A DNA stretch of 64,000 bases, taken from positions 1 through 64,000 of the forward strand of contig NZ_NNBP01000001.1 of the NCBI RefSeq assembly GCF_002803155.1, read 5' to 3'. The position numbers and the translations under genes were made by a program. Shown here piece by piece: positions 11,035-19,240 of this stretch (position 1 is the stretch's first letter; every line of letters begins with the position of its first letter). This stretch comes from Streptomyces sp. CB02959. GTDB lineage: Bacteria > Actinomycetota > Actinomycetes > Streptomycetales > Streptomycetaceae. The notes beneath the pieces were generated by a model. It was not told the origin of the DNA and ran no database searches. It worked only from the letters and a program-made list of their open reading frames with translations.

Positions 11035-12498
11035 CTAACTGCTGGTGAGGCCGCGCACGGTGTTGTACACGTCGAGCACCGCCAGGCACAGCGGCACCAG
11101 GGACAGCAGGACCAGGCCGTCGAAGATGTCGAAGATCCGGCCCCAGAAGGGGGTGACGCCCTTCTTCGGGACGACCAGGCCGACCCCGACGAGGAGCGCG
11201 GCACCCACGGCGATGCTGCAGGAGAACCAGACGGTGCGGACGTTCAGCGGCCCGGCGTCCTGGAAGCGCTCCAGGGTGACGAAGATGTCGAGCGGCGGGT
11301 GCAGCGCGATGCCCAGGATGAGCAGCACGATGGTGAAGATGCCGGCGATGGTCAGGCAGGCGACCTGGGCGGTGTAGTCGAAGAGCCGGGCGCGCAGCAT
11401 GATCGTGATGCCGGCGGCCATGGCCAGCACCTGGGCCCAGACGTTGTCGGAGAAGCCGAGGACGACACCGGCGGAGCCGACGACCAGGGCGGAGCAGCCG
11501 GCGACCAGGCCGAGCAGGAGCTCGTGGCCGCGCTTGGCCTGGTTGCCGATCTTCACGAAGTCGACCGTCTCGGTCTCGGAACCGGTCTCCAGGGCGCCCT
11601 TGGCGATCTGGTCGGGCGAGCGGTAGCCGATCGGCAGCCGGGCGAACCGGGCGGAGAGGCTCGGCAGCCAGGCGACCATGGCGATGGAGACCACGGCGGT
11701 GACCGCGGCGACCTCGCGCGGGGCGGCGTCGGTGAGGATCGCGGCGAAGACCGCGAGGGTGCCGATGGCGGAGAGGAAGGCGGCCGCGACGAAGGGCGCG
11801 TCACCGCGCGGCAGCATGACCACCAGGAGGACCGAGGCGATCAGGACGGTCACGCAGCCGACGAGCAGGTGGAGCCGGCCGGGGCCGCCGCCGGGGTCGA
11901 CGGGGAAGATGCCGGAGCCCGCGATGAGCAGGTGCGGCAGCGACGCCAGGCCCAGGGCGATCGACGAGGCGTGGTCGTCGTAGACCCGGGCGCGGACGCC
12001 GGACAGCGCCACCAGGACGACGCCGACCACGCCGGCGATGATGCCGGGGAGCCGGTGCATGTCGCGGTTGACCGGGTTCGAGAACCACAGCGCGAACGCC
12101 ATCATCACCAGCAGCAGCACACCGGCGCTGAGGCCGACGACGCGCATCAGGTCGTCGCTCCAGCGGCTGCGGTTCTGCTTGACCGCGGAGGCGATGGCGT
12201 CCGAGACGTCGTCGAAGACCGGCAGCGGCAACGACTCGGCGAACGGCTTCAGCAGCAGCAGGTCGCCGTCGAGGATCTGCTGCTGGGCCAGCGACTGTCC
12301 GGCGTCGAGCACCGTGCCGTCGCGGCGTACGAGGTGATATCCGGTCGGGGCGCCCTCGGCCTGGGACTGCCCGGAGAGCCGCAGGATCTCCGGATAGATA
12401 TCGACGAGTGCCACGTCCTCCGGCAGTGCCACGTCGATCCGTGCGTCCGGCGCGGCGACCGTGACCCGGCAAAAGCCGGTGCCAGTGCTCGTACTCAC
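11035..12498 (-). CDS. eccD: Type VII secretion membrane protein EccD
   Basis: 487 aa. The N-terminal ~95 residues form a ubiquitin-like domain ([22 protein letters not shown]...). About eleven transmembrane helices follow from residue ~125 to the end, with a cytoplasmic loop around residues 285-320. This is the EccD/YukD layout: EccD forms the bulk of the ESX inner-membrane pore. The GTG start has AGGGGGAAC upstream. It is divergent from eccC across a 253-bp region holding a perfect palindrome, and is followed by a strong terminator, so it is a single-gene unit. Confidence 0.93.
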   Translation of the reverse strand: MSTSTGTGFCRVTVAAPDARIDVALPEDVALVDIYPEILRLSGQSQAEGAPTGYHLVRRDGTVLDAGQSLAQQQILDGDLLLLKPFAESLPLPVFDDVSDAIASAVKQNRSRWSDDLMRVVGLSAGVLLLVMMAFALWFSNPVNRDMHRLPGIIAGVVGVVLVALSGVRARVYDDHASSIALGLASLPHLLIAGSGIFPVDPGGGPGRLHLLVGCVTVLIASVLLVVMLPRGDAPFVAAAFLSAIGTLAVFAAILTDAAPREVAAVTAVVSIAMVAWLPSLSARFARLPIGYRSPDQIAKGALETGSETETVDFVKIGNQAKRGHELLLGLVAGCSALVVGSAGVVLGFSDNVWAQVLAMAAGITIMLRARLFDYTAQVACLTIAGIFTIVLLILGIALHPPLDIFVTLERFQDAGPLNVRTVWFSCSIAVGAALLVGVGLVVPKKGVTPFWGRIFDIFDGLVLLSLVPLCLAVLDVYNTVRGLTSS

Positions 12499-12541
12499 CT
12501 GGCGGTTCCCCCTATCCGTTGGGCGTTTTGTCGCGTCGCGC

Positions 12542-12557
12542 GCCCTATATATAGGGC
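12542..12557. promoter_or_regulatory. 16-bp palindrome in the eccD/eccC divergent promoter region
   Basis: GCCCTATATATAGGGC is a perfect palindrome with an AT-rich core, located 44 bp upstream of the eccD start and 195 bp upstream of eccC. Its position suggests an operator for one or both genes, but no regulator is identified. Further toward eccC, CTTGACTTGACG at 12631-12642 and TAGGAT at 12651-12656 look promoter-like, but the spacing (about 13) is short. Confidence 0.5.
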
Positions 12558-12751
12558 CACCCGTACGGGGCTGTGGCGCGCTCGCGGGGCGTCAGCGTAC
12601 CGTCCGATCGGGGCCCTGCCCCACCCACCCCTTGACTTGACGCCTAACAGTAGGATCAACGCCTGCGTCGGGCCAAGGACTTGGCTCGGGGGACCGTCGA
12701 ACCAACGGGGGCGGTCCGAGACTGCGAGATGCATGAAGGACTGATGCCTCG

Positions 12752-15700
12752 GTGAGCGTTGTCATCGTCAAGCGCCCGCCCCGCGCGCTTCCACCTGAAG
12801 TCCCCTCGGAGGAGGTGGTACTTGAGGCGCCTCCGGAGCTTCCCCGCGAGGGAGAACCGGAGAACCTGCTGATGACCTTCATGCCCATGATGGGCATGGC
12901 GTCCTCGGCGGGCTTCTTGTTCATGGGGAACCAGCCGTTCATGAAGATCATGGGCGGTTTCATGGTGGCCACCACACTGGCGATGGCGATCATGCAGATC
13001 GTCAAGGCCCGCCAGGGGCCTTCCGGACAGATGGTCCAGGAACGCCAGGACTACCTCAAGTACCTTGCGCAGAAGCGGAAAGAGGTGCGGCGCACCGCGC
13101 GCAGGCAGCGCGACGCGCAGCTGTTCACCCATCCCGACCCGAGCCAGCTGTGGTCCGTCGTGGCCGAGGGCAAGCGGGTCTGGGAACGCCGGGCGAACGA
13201 CCCGGACTTCGCGCAGGTGCGCCTGGGGCTGGGGCCCCAGCAGCTGTCCACTCCGCTGCGGGCGCCGGAGACCGCTCCGGTCGACGAGCTGGAGCCGCTG
13301 ACCGCGCACGCGATGAAGGAATTCCTCGACAAGCACGGCCATCTGGACAGCCTCCCGCTGGCGGTGTCGCTGCGCGCCTTCTACCACCTGACGGTCTCCG
13401 GTGACCCGGACACCGTCTACGGCGCCTCGCGCGCCATCATCGCCCAGCTGTGCACGCTGCACTCGCCCGAGGACCTGGTGGTGGCCATCGTCGCCGCGCC
13501 GGGTGCGCAGGCCGAGTGGGAGTGGACGAAGTGGCTGCCGCAGGTCCAGGACGTGACCACCGACGGCGCCGGTACCCGCCGGCTGGTCGTCGGCGACCTC
13601 GGTGAGATCGAGGAGCTGCTGGCGGACGAGCTGGACGGCCGCGGGCGGTTCAGCCCGCAGGGCCAGCCGGTGACCGACAGCCCGCACGTCGTCGTCGTGC
13701 TGGACGGCGGCGACGTCCCGATGGACTCGGTGATCGCCGGGGCCGAGGGCCTCCAGGGCGTCACCATCCTGGAGGTCGTGCCGGGCGATCTGGACGAGAT
13801 CCGCGGCGGTCTGGCCGTCCAGGTGTCGCCGGGCAAGCTGGTGCTGGAGTCGGCCAGCGGTGCGGTCTACCACGGGTCGTGCGACACCCTGTCGATCGCC
13901 GAGGCGGAGGCGCTGGCGCGCCAGCTGGCCCCGCTGCGGGCCGGTTCGGGTGCGGACGGCGAGGACCCGCTGCTGTCCTCCATGGACTTCACCGACCTGC
14001 TCAACATCGGCGACGCCGGCACGCTGGACGTGTCGCGCACCTGGCGCCCCCGGACGCTCGCCGAGCGCCTGCGGGTGCCGATCGGTGTCGACCGCGACGG
14101 CCAGCCGGTCATGCTGGACATCAAGGAAGCGTCGCAGCAGGGCATGGGCCCGCACGGCCTGTGTGTCGGTGCAACCGGTTCCGGTAAGTCCGAGGTGCTG
14201 CGCACCCTGGTGCTCGCGCTCGCGGTCACGCACTCCTCGGAGACCCTCAACTTCATCCTCGCCGACTTCAAGGGTGGCGCCACCTTCACCGGTATGTCGG
14301 AGATGCCGCACGTCGCGGCGGTCATCACCAACCTCGGTGAGGACGTCACCCTGATCGACCGCATGCGCGACTCGATCACCGGTGAGCTCCAGCGCCGTCA
14401 GGAGCTGCTGCGCTCGGCGGGCAACTACGCCAACATCACCGACTACGAGAAGGCACGTGCCGCCGGCGCTCCGCTGGACCCGCTGCCCTCGCTGGTGATG
14501 ATCATCGATGAGTTCTCCGAACTCCTCGCCGCCAAGCCCGACTTCATCGAGATGTTCATCCAGATCGGCCGTATCGGCCGTTCGATGGGTGTGCACATGC
14601 TGCTCGCCTCGCAGCGGCTGGAAGAGGGCAAGCTGCGCGGTCTGGACACCTTCCTGTCCTACCGGCTGGGCCTGCGGACGTTCTCCGCGGCCGAGTCGCG
14701 GACCGCGATCGGTGTGCCGGACGCCTACCACCTGCCGAACGTTCCCGGTTCCGGCATCCTGAAGTACGACACCGAGACGATGGTCCAGTTCAAGGCCGCG
14801 TACGTCTCCGGTACCTACCGCGGCCCGGGCGGCGGCGGTCGCAGCGCCGGCGGTGGCCGGTCGATGCGGATGCCGGTGCCGTTCACGGCGGCCCCGGTCA
14901 TCGAGCAGATCATCGAGGAGCCGGTCGCCGTCGAGGCGACGGAGCCGGAGATCGACGACGCGCTCGCCGACACCGTCCTGGACGTCATGGTCCAGCGGAT
15001 GCAGGGCCAGGGCCCACCGGCCCACCAGGTGTGGCTGCCGCCGCTGGAGGAGGCGCCCACGGTCAACCAGCTGCTGCCGGCCCTCGCGGTCACGCCCGAG
15101 CGGGGTGTGCACGCGCCGGAGTACACCGCGCTGGGCAAGCTCGTGGTGCCGGTCGCGCTGGTGGACAAGCCGTTCGAGCAGCGGCGTGACGTGATGTACC
15201 TGGACTTCTCCGCCGGTGCCGGTCACGGTCTGGTCGTGGGTGGTCCGCAGTCCGGTAAGTCGACGCTGATCCGGTCCGCCATCGCCGCGTTCGCGCTCAC
15301 CCACACGCCGGCCGAAGTGCAGTTCTACTGCCTCGACTTCGGCGGTGGCGGCATGCTCAGCCTGGAGGGGCTGCCGCACGTCGGCGGTGTCGCCTCGCGT
15401 CTGGACGCCGAGAAGGTGCGCCGTACGGTCTCCGAGGTCGTCGGCATCCTCAACGAGCGCGAGGAGTTCTTCCGCGCGAACAGCATCGACTCGATCGCGA
15501 CCTACCGCCAGCGGCGGGCCGCGGGCGCCTTCCCCGACCAGAAGTGGGGCGACGTCTTCCTGGTCATCGATGGCTGGGGCACGTTCAAGACCGACTACGA
15601 GCAGATGGACCCGGTGATCCTGGACATCGCCGGCCGGGGTCTCGGTTTCGGCATCCACCTCATCATCGCCGGCTCGCGCTACACCGAGGTGCGGCCCGCA

Positions 15701-16711
15701 CTGCGCGACCAGCTCCTCAACCGCGTGGAGCTGCGCCTGGGCGACCCGATGGAGTCGGAGTTCGACCGCAAGCGCGCGGAGAACGTCCCGATGGGCAAGC
15801 CCGGTCGCGGTCTGTCCCCCGACAAGCTCGACTTCCTGGCGGCGCTGCCGCGGCTGGACGGGATGAGCGACCCGGAGACGCTCAGCGACGGCGTCACGAA
15901 CCTGGTGCAGACGGTCAGCGAGCACTGGCAGGGCGAGCCCGCCCCCGCGGTGCGGATGCTGCCGACGATGCTGCACGCCAGCGACCTGCCCCGGGGTGGC
16001 GACTACCCGGACCACGGCATCGCGATCGGCGTCGACGAGACCACGCTGTCCCCGGCGTTCATCGACTTCGAGACCGACCCGCTGCTGGTCATCTACGGCG
16101 AGAGCGAGTCGGGCAAGTCGTCGCTGCTGCGCCTGCTGACGAAGCAGATCGCCGAGCGGTACCCGACCGACAAGGCGCTGATGGTGGTCTCCGACTACCG
16201 GCGCGCGCTGCTCGGCGAGATCCCCGACAGCCACCTGTACAAGTACTGCGCCGCAGGGCCGCAGCTCCAGGAGGTCATCGGCGGTCTGGCCGGGTCGCTG
16301 GGCCGGCGCATGCCGGGTCCGGACGTCACGCCGGAGCAGCTGCGCAACCGCAGCTGGTACGACCTGCCGGACGCGTTCGTGATCGTGGACGACTACGACC
16401 TGGTGGCGACCAGCAGCGGCAACCCGCTGCAGCCGCTGCTGGAGTACCTGCCGTTCGCCCGTGACCTGGGTCTGCGCCTGATCCTGGCGCGCAGCTCCTC
16501 GGGTGCCGGCCGGTCCTCGTTCGAGCCGGTCATGCAGCGTGCCAAGGAGCTCGGCGCGCAGGGTCTGATCCTGTCGGCCGACCCGGCCGAGGGCCCGCTG
16601 ATGGGCAACGTCAAGGGTCAGCAGCTGACGCCCGGACGTGGCACGTTCATCACGCGCAAGCGCGGTGCGCAGCTGGTCCAGACCGGCTTCCTGCCGCTCA
16701 GCAGCCAGTAA
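12752..16711 (+). CDS. eccC: Type VII secretion ATPase EccC (fused EccCa-EccCb)
   Basis: 1319-aa FtsK/SpoIIIE-type motor that recognises ESX substrates. Two hydrophobic helices lie near residues 40-86. Three ATPase domains follow with Walker A motifs GATGSGKS (473-480), GPQSGKST (831-838) and GESESGKS (1116-1123). Domain 1 has a full Walker B (MIIDEFSELL). Domain 2 reads LVIDGWGTF and domain 3 VIVDDYDLV, both without the catalytic Glu, which matches the known pattern that only domain 1 strongly hydrolyses ATP. The GTG start at 12752 leads into VSVVIVKRPPRALPPE. The gene is alone on the plus strand and ends in a bidirectional terminator. Confidence 0.96.
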   Translation: MSVVIVKRPPRALPPEVPSEEVVLEAPPELPREGEPENLLMTFMPMMGMASSAGFLFMGNQPFMKIMGGFMVATTLAMAIMQIVKARQGPSGQMVQERQDYLKYLAQKRKEVRRTARRQRDAQLFTHPDPSQLWSVVAEGKRVWERRANDPDFAQVRLGLGPQQLSTPLRAPETAPVDELEPLTAHAMKEFLDKHGHLDSLPLAVSLRAFYHLTVSGDPDTVYGASRAIIAQLCTLHSPEDLVVAIVAAPGAQAEWEWTKWLPQVQDVTTDGAGTRRLVVGDLGEIEELLADELDGRGRFSPQGQPVTDSPHVVVVLDGGDVPMDSVIAGAEGLQGVTILEVVPGDLDEIRGGLAVQVSPGKLVLESASGAVYHGSCDTLSIAEAEALARQLAPLRAGSGADGEDPLLSSMDFTDLLNIGDAGTLDVSRTWRPRTLAERLRVPIGVDRDGQPVMLDIKEASQQGMGPHGLCVGATGSGKSEVLRTLVLALAVTHSSETLNFILADFKGGATFTGMSEMPHVAAVITNLGEDVTLIDRMRDSITGELQRRQELLRSAGNYANITDYEKARAAGAPLDPLPSLVMIIDEFSELLAAKPDFIEMFIQIGRIGRSMGVHMLLASQRLEEGKLRGLDTFLSYRLGLRTFSAAESRTAIGVPDAYHLPNVPGSGILKYDTETMVQFKAAYVSGTYRGPGGGGRSAGGGRSMRMPVPFTAAPVIEQIIEEPVAVEATEPEIDDALADTVLDVMVQRMQGQGPPAHQVWLPPLEEAPTVNQLLPALAVTPERGVHAPEYTALGKLVVPVALVDKPFEQRRDVMYLDFSAGAGHGLVVGGPQSGKSTLIRSAIAAFALTHTPAEVQFYCLDFGGGGMLSLEGLPHVGGVASRLDAEKVRRTVSEVVGILNEREEFFRANSIDSIATYRQRRAAGAFPDQKWGDVFLVIDGWGTFKTDYEQMDPVILDIAGRGLGFGIHLIIAGSRYTEVRPALRDQLLNRVELRLGDPMESEFDRKRAENVPMGKPGRGLSPDKLDFLAALPRLDGMSDPETLSDGVTNLVQTVSEHWQGEPAPAVRMLPTMLHASDLPRGGDYPDHGIAIGVDETTLSPAFIDFETDPLLVIYGESESGKSSLLRLLTKQIAERYPTDKALMVVSDYRRALLGEIPDSHLYKYCAAGPQLQEVIGGLAGSLGRRMPGPDVTPEQLRNRSWYDLPDAFVIVDDYDLVATSSGNPLQPLLEYLPFARDLGLRLILARSSSGAGRSSFEPVMQRAKELGAQGLILSADPAEGPLMGNVKGQQLTPGRGTFITRKRGAQLVQTGFLPLSSQ

Positions 16712-16725
16712 CCACCGGTCCGTAC

Positions 16726-16770
16726 AACGGCGGTGGGGCGCCCCTCCCAGGAGGGCGCCCCACCGCCGTT
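16726..16770. terminator. Bidirectional terminator after eccC
   Basis: 18-bp perfect arms (16726-16743, 16753-16770), followed on the plus strand by TTTTCC. It is shared with the convergent gene ending at 16821. Confidence 0.9.
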
Positions 16771-16820
16771 TTCCGTTCGTACGGGCCGGCCGGCCCGCGG
16801 TTCCCGCCGTGCCCCTCGGG

Positions 16821-17651
16821 TCAGCCGAAGGCGCCGTGCTGGGTGACGTCCGGGCCGGGCGGGGCGGACGCGCCGTCGGCCGGGGCGGCGTCGGCGGCAC
16901 CGCCGGCGGCCTTCCCCGCCTTCCGGTCGGCAGTCCCGGCCGCCTTCGCCCCCGGCTTCTCCCCGGCTTTCGCCGCGGCCTTCTCGGAGCCCTGCTCCGG
17001 CCCCTTCCCGGCCGCCGCCTTCTGCTCGGCCGCCTGCTGCCGGGCGGCCGCCTTCGCCTCCCGCTCCTCCGCCGCGCGCTGCTCCTCGGCCGGGTTCGTC
17101 CGCACGCCCTTGGCGATGCCCTCGCCGCCGCGCGTCGCGGCCTCGCCGTCCCGGGGCGTCCCGAACGGGTCGGGCCCGTGGGCGGCCGTGGAGGAGTCCC
17201 ACTGGTGCCGCAGCTGCGGGACCTGGCTCTGGCCGCCCCCGCCGCCCCGGCCGCGCTTGCCCAGGGCGCCGCCGAGGCCGTTGGCGAGCTGGCCCAGCGC
17301 CATGAAGCCGTAGGCCATCTCGTTGCCGGACGACTGCGTGGCGTTCTGCCCGCCGCCCGCGGAGGCCGCGGTGTGGTCCCCGTCTGTGCTGCCGGTCTGG
17401 TGCGTGGCGGCGGCGCTCTCCAGGTCGGCCGCGGCCAGTTCGAAGGCCGGCAGGGAGTCGTCCACGGACCGCTTCAGCTGGTGCCACTCGGCGGCGAACG
17501 CCTCGCCCGCCGGGCCGTGCCAGTCGGCCGAGGCGGCGGTGCCGACATGCCGGTCCAGGTCGCGGACGAGCCCGTCCAGGTGCTTGCCCATGTCCCGCCA
17601 GCCGGCCGCCGCCTCGTGCAGCGCGTGGGGATTGCGTCGTGGCTCGGTCAC
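16821..17651 (-). CDS. WXG100-like protein with long Lys/Ala-rich tail, probable ESX substrate
   Basis: 276 aa. The N-terminal ~85 residues look like a WXG100 helical hairpin with a W-x-G turn (SADWHGPAGEAFAAEW). A Gly-rich linker follows (about 100-140). The C-terminal ~110 residues are a highly charged Ala/Lys/Glu region (EEREAKAAARQQAAEQKAA) with a Pro-rich end. No enzymatic domain is visible. The GTG start overlaps the stop of the upstream 102-aa gene by 4 bp, so the two are probably made together as partners, as Esx pairs are. Substrate status is inferred from fold and location next to eccC. Confidence 0.75.
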   Translation of the reverse strand: MTEPRRNPHALHEAAAGWRDMGKHLDGLVRDLDRHVGTAASADWHGPAGEAFAAEWHQLKRSVDDSLPAFELAAADLESAAATHQTGSTDGDHTAASAGGGQNATQSSGNEMAYGFMALGQLANGLGGALGKRGRGGGGGQSQVPQLRHQWDSSTAAHGPDPFGTPRDGEAATRGGEGIAKGVRTNPAEEQRAAEEREAKAAARQQAAEQKAAAGKGPEQGSEKAAAKAGEKPGAKAAGTADRKAGKAAGGAADAAPADGASAPPGPDVTQHGAFG

Positions 17652-17956
17652 TTGACGCTCCGCATGATCTCGACCAGCTCGTCCTCTGCCGCCTGGGTGT
17701 TCGCGACGGTCTCCTTGATGCCGCCGCCGACCTCGGCGAGCCGCCGCTGGAGCTGTGCCAGGGCGCGCTCGGCCTCGTCGAACAGCTCGCGGTAGGGCCG
17801 GGCCGCCTCGTCGCTGCCGAAACCGTCCCGGAGCGCATCGGCGTCCGCCCGCCGCCTGAATGCGCTCAGCTGCCGGCTCAGTTCTTCCGCACGCATCTCG
17901 AAGGTCGTACCGAGCTTGTGCAACGCCTCGGTACTGAGCCGGACTTCATCGGACAT
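17648..17956 (-). CDS. Small helical WXG100/EspC-like protein
   Basis: 102 aa, entirely helical and charged, with a mid-protein turn GFGSDEAARPYRELFDEAERAL in place of a strict W-x-G. The layout resembles EspC/WXG100-type ESX proteins. ATG at 17956 is preferred to the adjacent ATG at 17959 because GGGGAGA is then about 6 nt upstream. It overlaps the next gene by 4 bp (GTGA). It is divergent from the 134-aa gene at 18195. The family assignment is tentative. Confidence 0.7.
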   Translation of the reverse strand: MSDEVRLSTEALHKLGTTFEMRAEELSRQLSAFRRRADADALRDGFGSDEAARPYRELFDEAERALAQLQRRLAEVGGGIKETVANTQAAEDELVEIMRSVK

Positions 17957-18107
17957 CATTTCTCCCCGAATTGAATGACAGCAACCTGCTGAACATCGCT
18001 CCAGGTCTAGCACACCCGCAATAGGCCCGAAGCCCCCCGCGGAGTGGCTTCTGCACGAAGCGGGGAAGGGATGCGGAGCAATATGCGGCAATACCGACAA
18101 CCCCGCC

Positions 18108-18138
18108 TTGACGACCCGTTCATACCCGTCATTACACT
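18108..18138 (+). promoter_or_regulatory. Candidate promoter of the 134-aa gene
   Basis: TTGACG (18108-18113) and TACACT (18133-18138) with a 19-bp spacer, about 57 bp upstream of the start codon. The spacing is long, so confidence is moderate. Confidence 0.45.
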
Positions 18139-18194
18139 CAGGACGCCGGTGCAGCACGCGCGGTTGCTGTGCCACCACGTACGAGGGGGCAGAC

Positions 18195-18599
18195 ATGAGC
18201 AATGAGCGGCAGATCCAGGACGAGGACCTGATGGACGTCGCCCACGACCAGGAGCAGGCACACCGCCTTCGGAAGGCGCTGAAGGTGCTCGCCGACAACC
18301 CGAATGTGGGCGGCAAGCTCCAGGAGATGGCCAAGGAGGTGCTCTCCGGCCGGATGGGCATGAAGGAGGCCATCGAGACGCCCGGTTACATGGACGCGCT
18401 GGGCGACCGGCTGAACCAGATGCGGCGGGCGGCCGAGGATCAGACGATGGCCGAGCGCGAGGAGTCCCGCGCGAAGTTCGCCGAGTGGCAGAAGAAGCAG
18501 GAAGAGGAGGAGGACCAGGAGCGCGCCGAGCGCGACGGCCCGAGCCTCAACCTCGTCACCGGCCCGCGCCGCGGCAGCAGCGGCCGCGGCCGCGCCTGA
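18195..18599 (+). CDS. Conserved charged coiled-coil protein, unknown function
   Basis: 134 aa, soluble, rich in Glu, Gln, Arg and Lys. A central helical region (HRLRKALKVLADNPNVGGKLQEMAKEVL) is followed by a long predicted helix (AEREESRAKFAEWQKKQEEEEDQER) and a short basic tail. ATG at 18195 follows GAGGGGGC. It sits divergently from the WXG100-like pair inside the ESX locus, so it may be an ESX accessory protein or chaperone; that is only inference from position. Confidence 0.75.
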   Translation: MSNERQIQDEDLMDVAHDQEQAHRLRKALKVLADNPNVGGKLQEMAKEVLSGRMGMKEAIETPGYMDALGDRLNQMRRAAEDQTMAEREESRAKFAEWQKKQEEEEDQERAERDGPSLNLVTGPRRGSSGRGRA

Positions 18600-18611
18600 C
18601 CCTCCCGACAG

Positions 18612-18640
18612 GGCCCGCGGCGGCCACGCCCCCGCGGGCC
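18612..18640 (+). terminator. Weak terminator hairpin
   Basis: GGCCCGCGG and CCGCGGGCC form a 9-bp stem 13 bp after the stop of the 134-aa gene. Confidence 0.55.
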
Positions 18641-19240
18641 GGGTCGGACGCCGGCGGACGGTCCGCCCTCACGGCCGGTGCGAGCGGCACGGCGAGGGCG
18701 GACCGCTGCGTTCTCCGCGCGGACCGTCGCGCTCTCCGCTCCGCGCCGGGGTGCCGTGCGCCCCTCTCCACAAGCTTTTCCGGGTTCTCTGTCCGGGATC
18801 ATCCGGTTTTTGATCTCCGTTCGGCATCGGCCGACGGAGATCCGGGGAAATATCCGCCGGACGGCAGCGCACCGGAGAAGAACACTCCGCGCGAGAACAC
18901 CCGGAAAAGCACAGTCCGGACAAGATCCCCCTGGACAAGAACCCGACATCGCACGGAAATTACAAAAACCGGAAGAAGAGGATGAGGAGGGTAGGGCGGA
19001 TAGCGCGGGTGGATCAGAGGGAACGGATTTTCCGCTCCTTGAGCCCCCGTCGTCCCGGGAGAACCATGCCTCCCCGTACGCCCCTCACTCCGCTCCTCCC
19101 GCTCCCTTTTCTCCCGTAGGCGCGGCACTCCTGTGTGCCGGTTTCGGAACAGCACCCCCTCGGCCGTCCCACGTATCCGGCCCGGATCATAGGATCTCTT
19201 CCGTACAGGCACGGATCCACGGAAGTGGAGGGCAGGATCG
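18641..19240. other. 600-bp gene-free, lower-GC interval with an inverted repeat
   Basis: No credible gene is seen. An imperfect inverted repeat at 18812-18842 has perfect 9-bp arms (GATCTCCGT/ACGGAGATC) plus CGGC/GCCG inside. The stretch 18770-19010 is clearly less GC-rich than its surroundings. TAGGAT at 19190-19195 could be a -10 for the operon starting at 19241, but no matching -35 is seen. Confidence 0.5.

Noticed and set aside
8262..11048. 928-codon plus-strand open frame opposite pnp and rpsO
   Set aside because: Antisense shadow spanning two certain genes and their gap; composition not protein-like.
12656..16900. 1414-codon minus-strand open frame opposite eccC
   Set aside because: Antisense shadow of a certain gene; it also crosses the terminator at 16726-16770.
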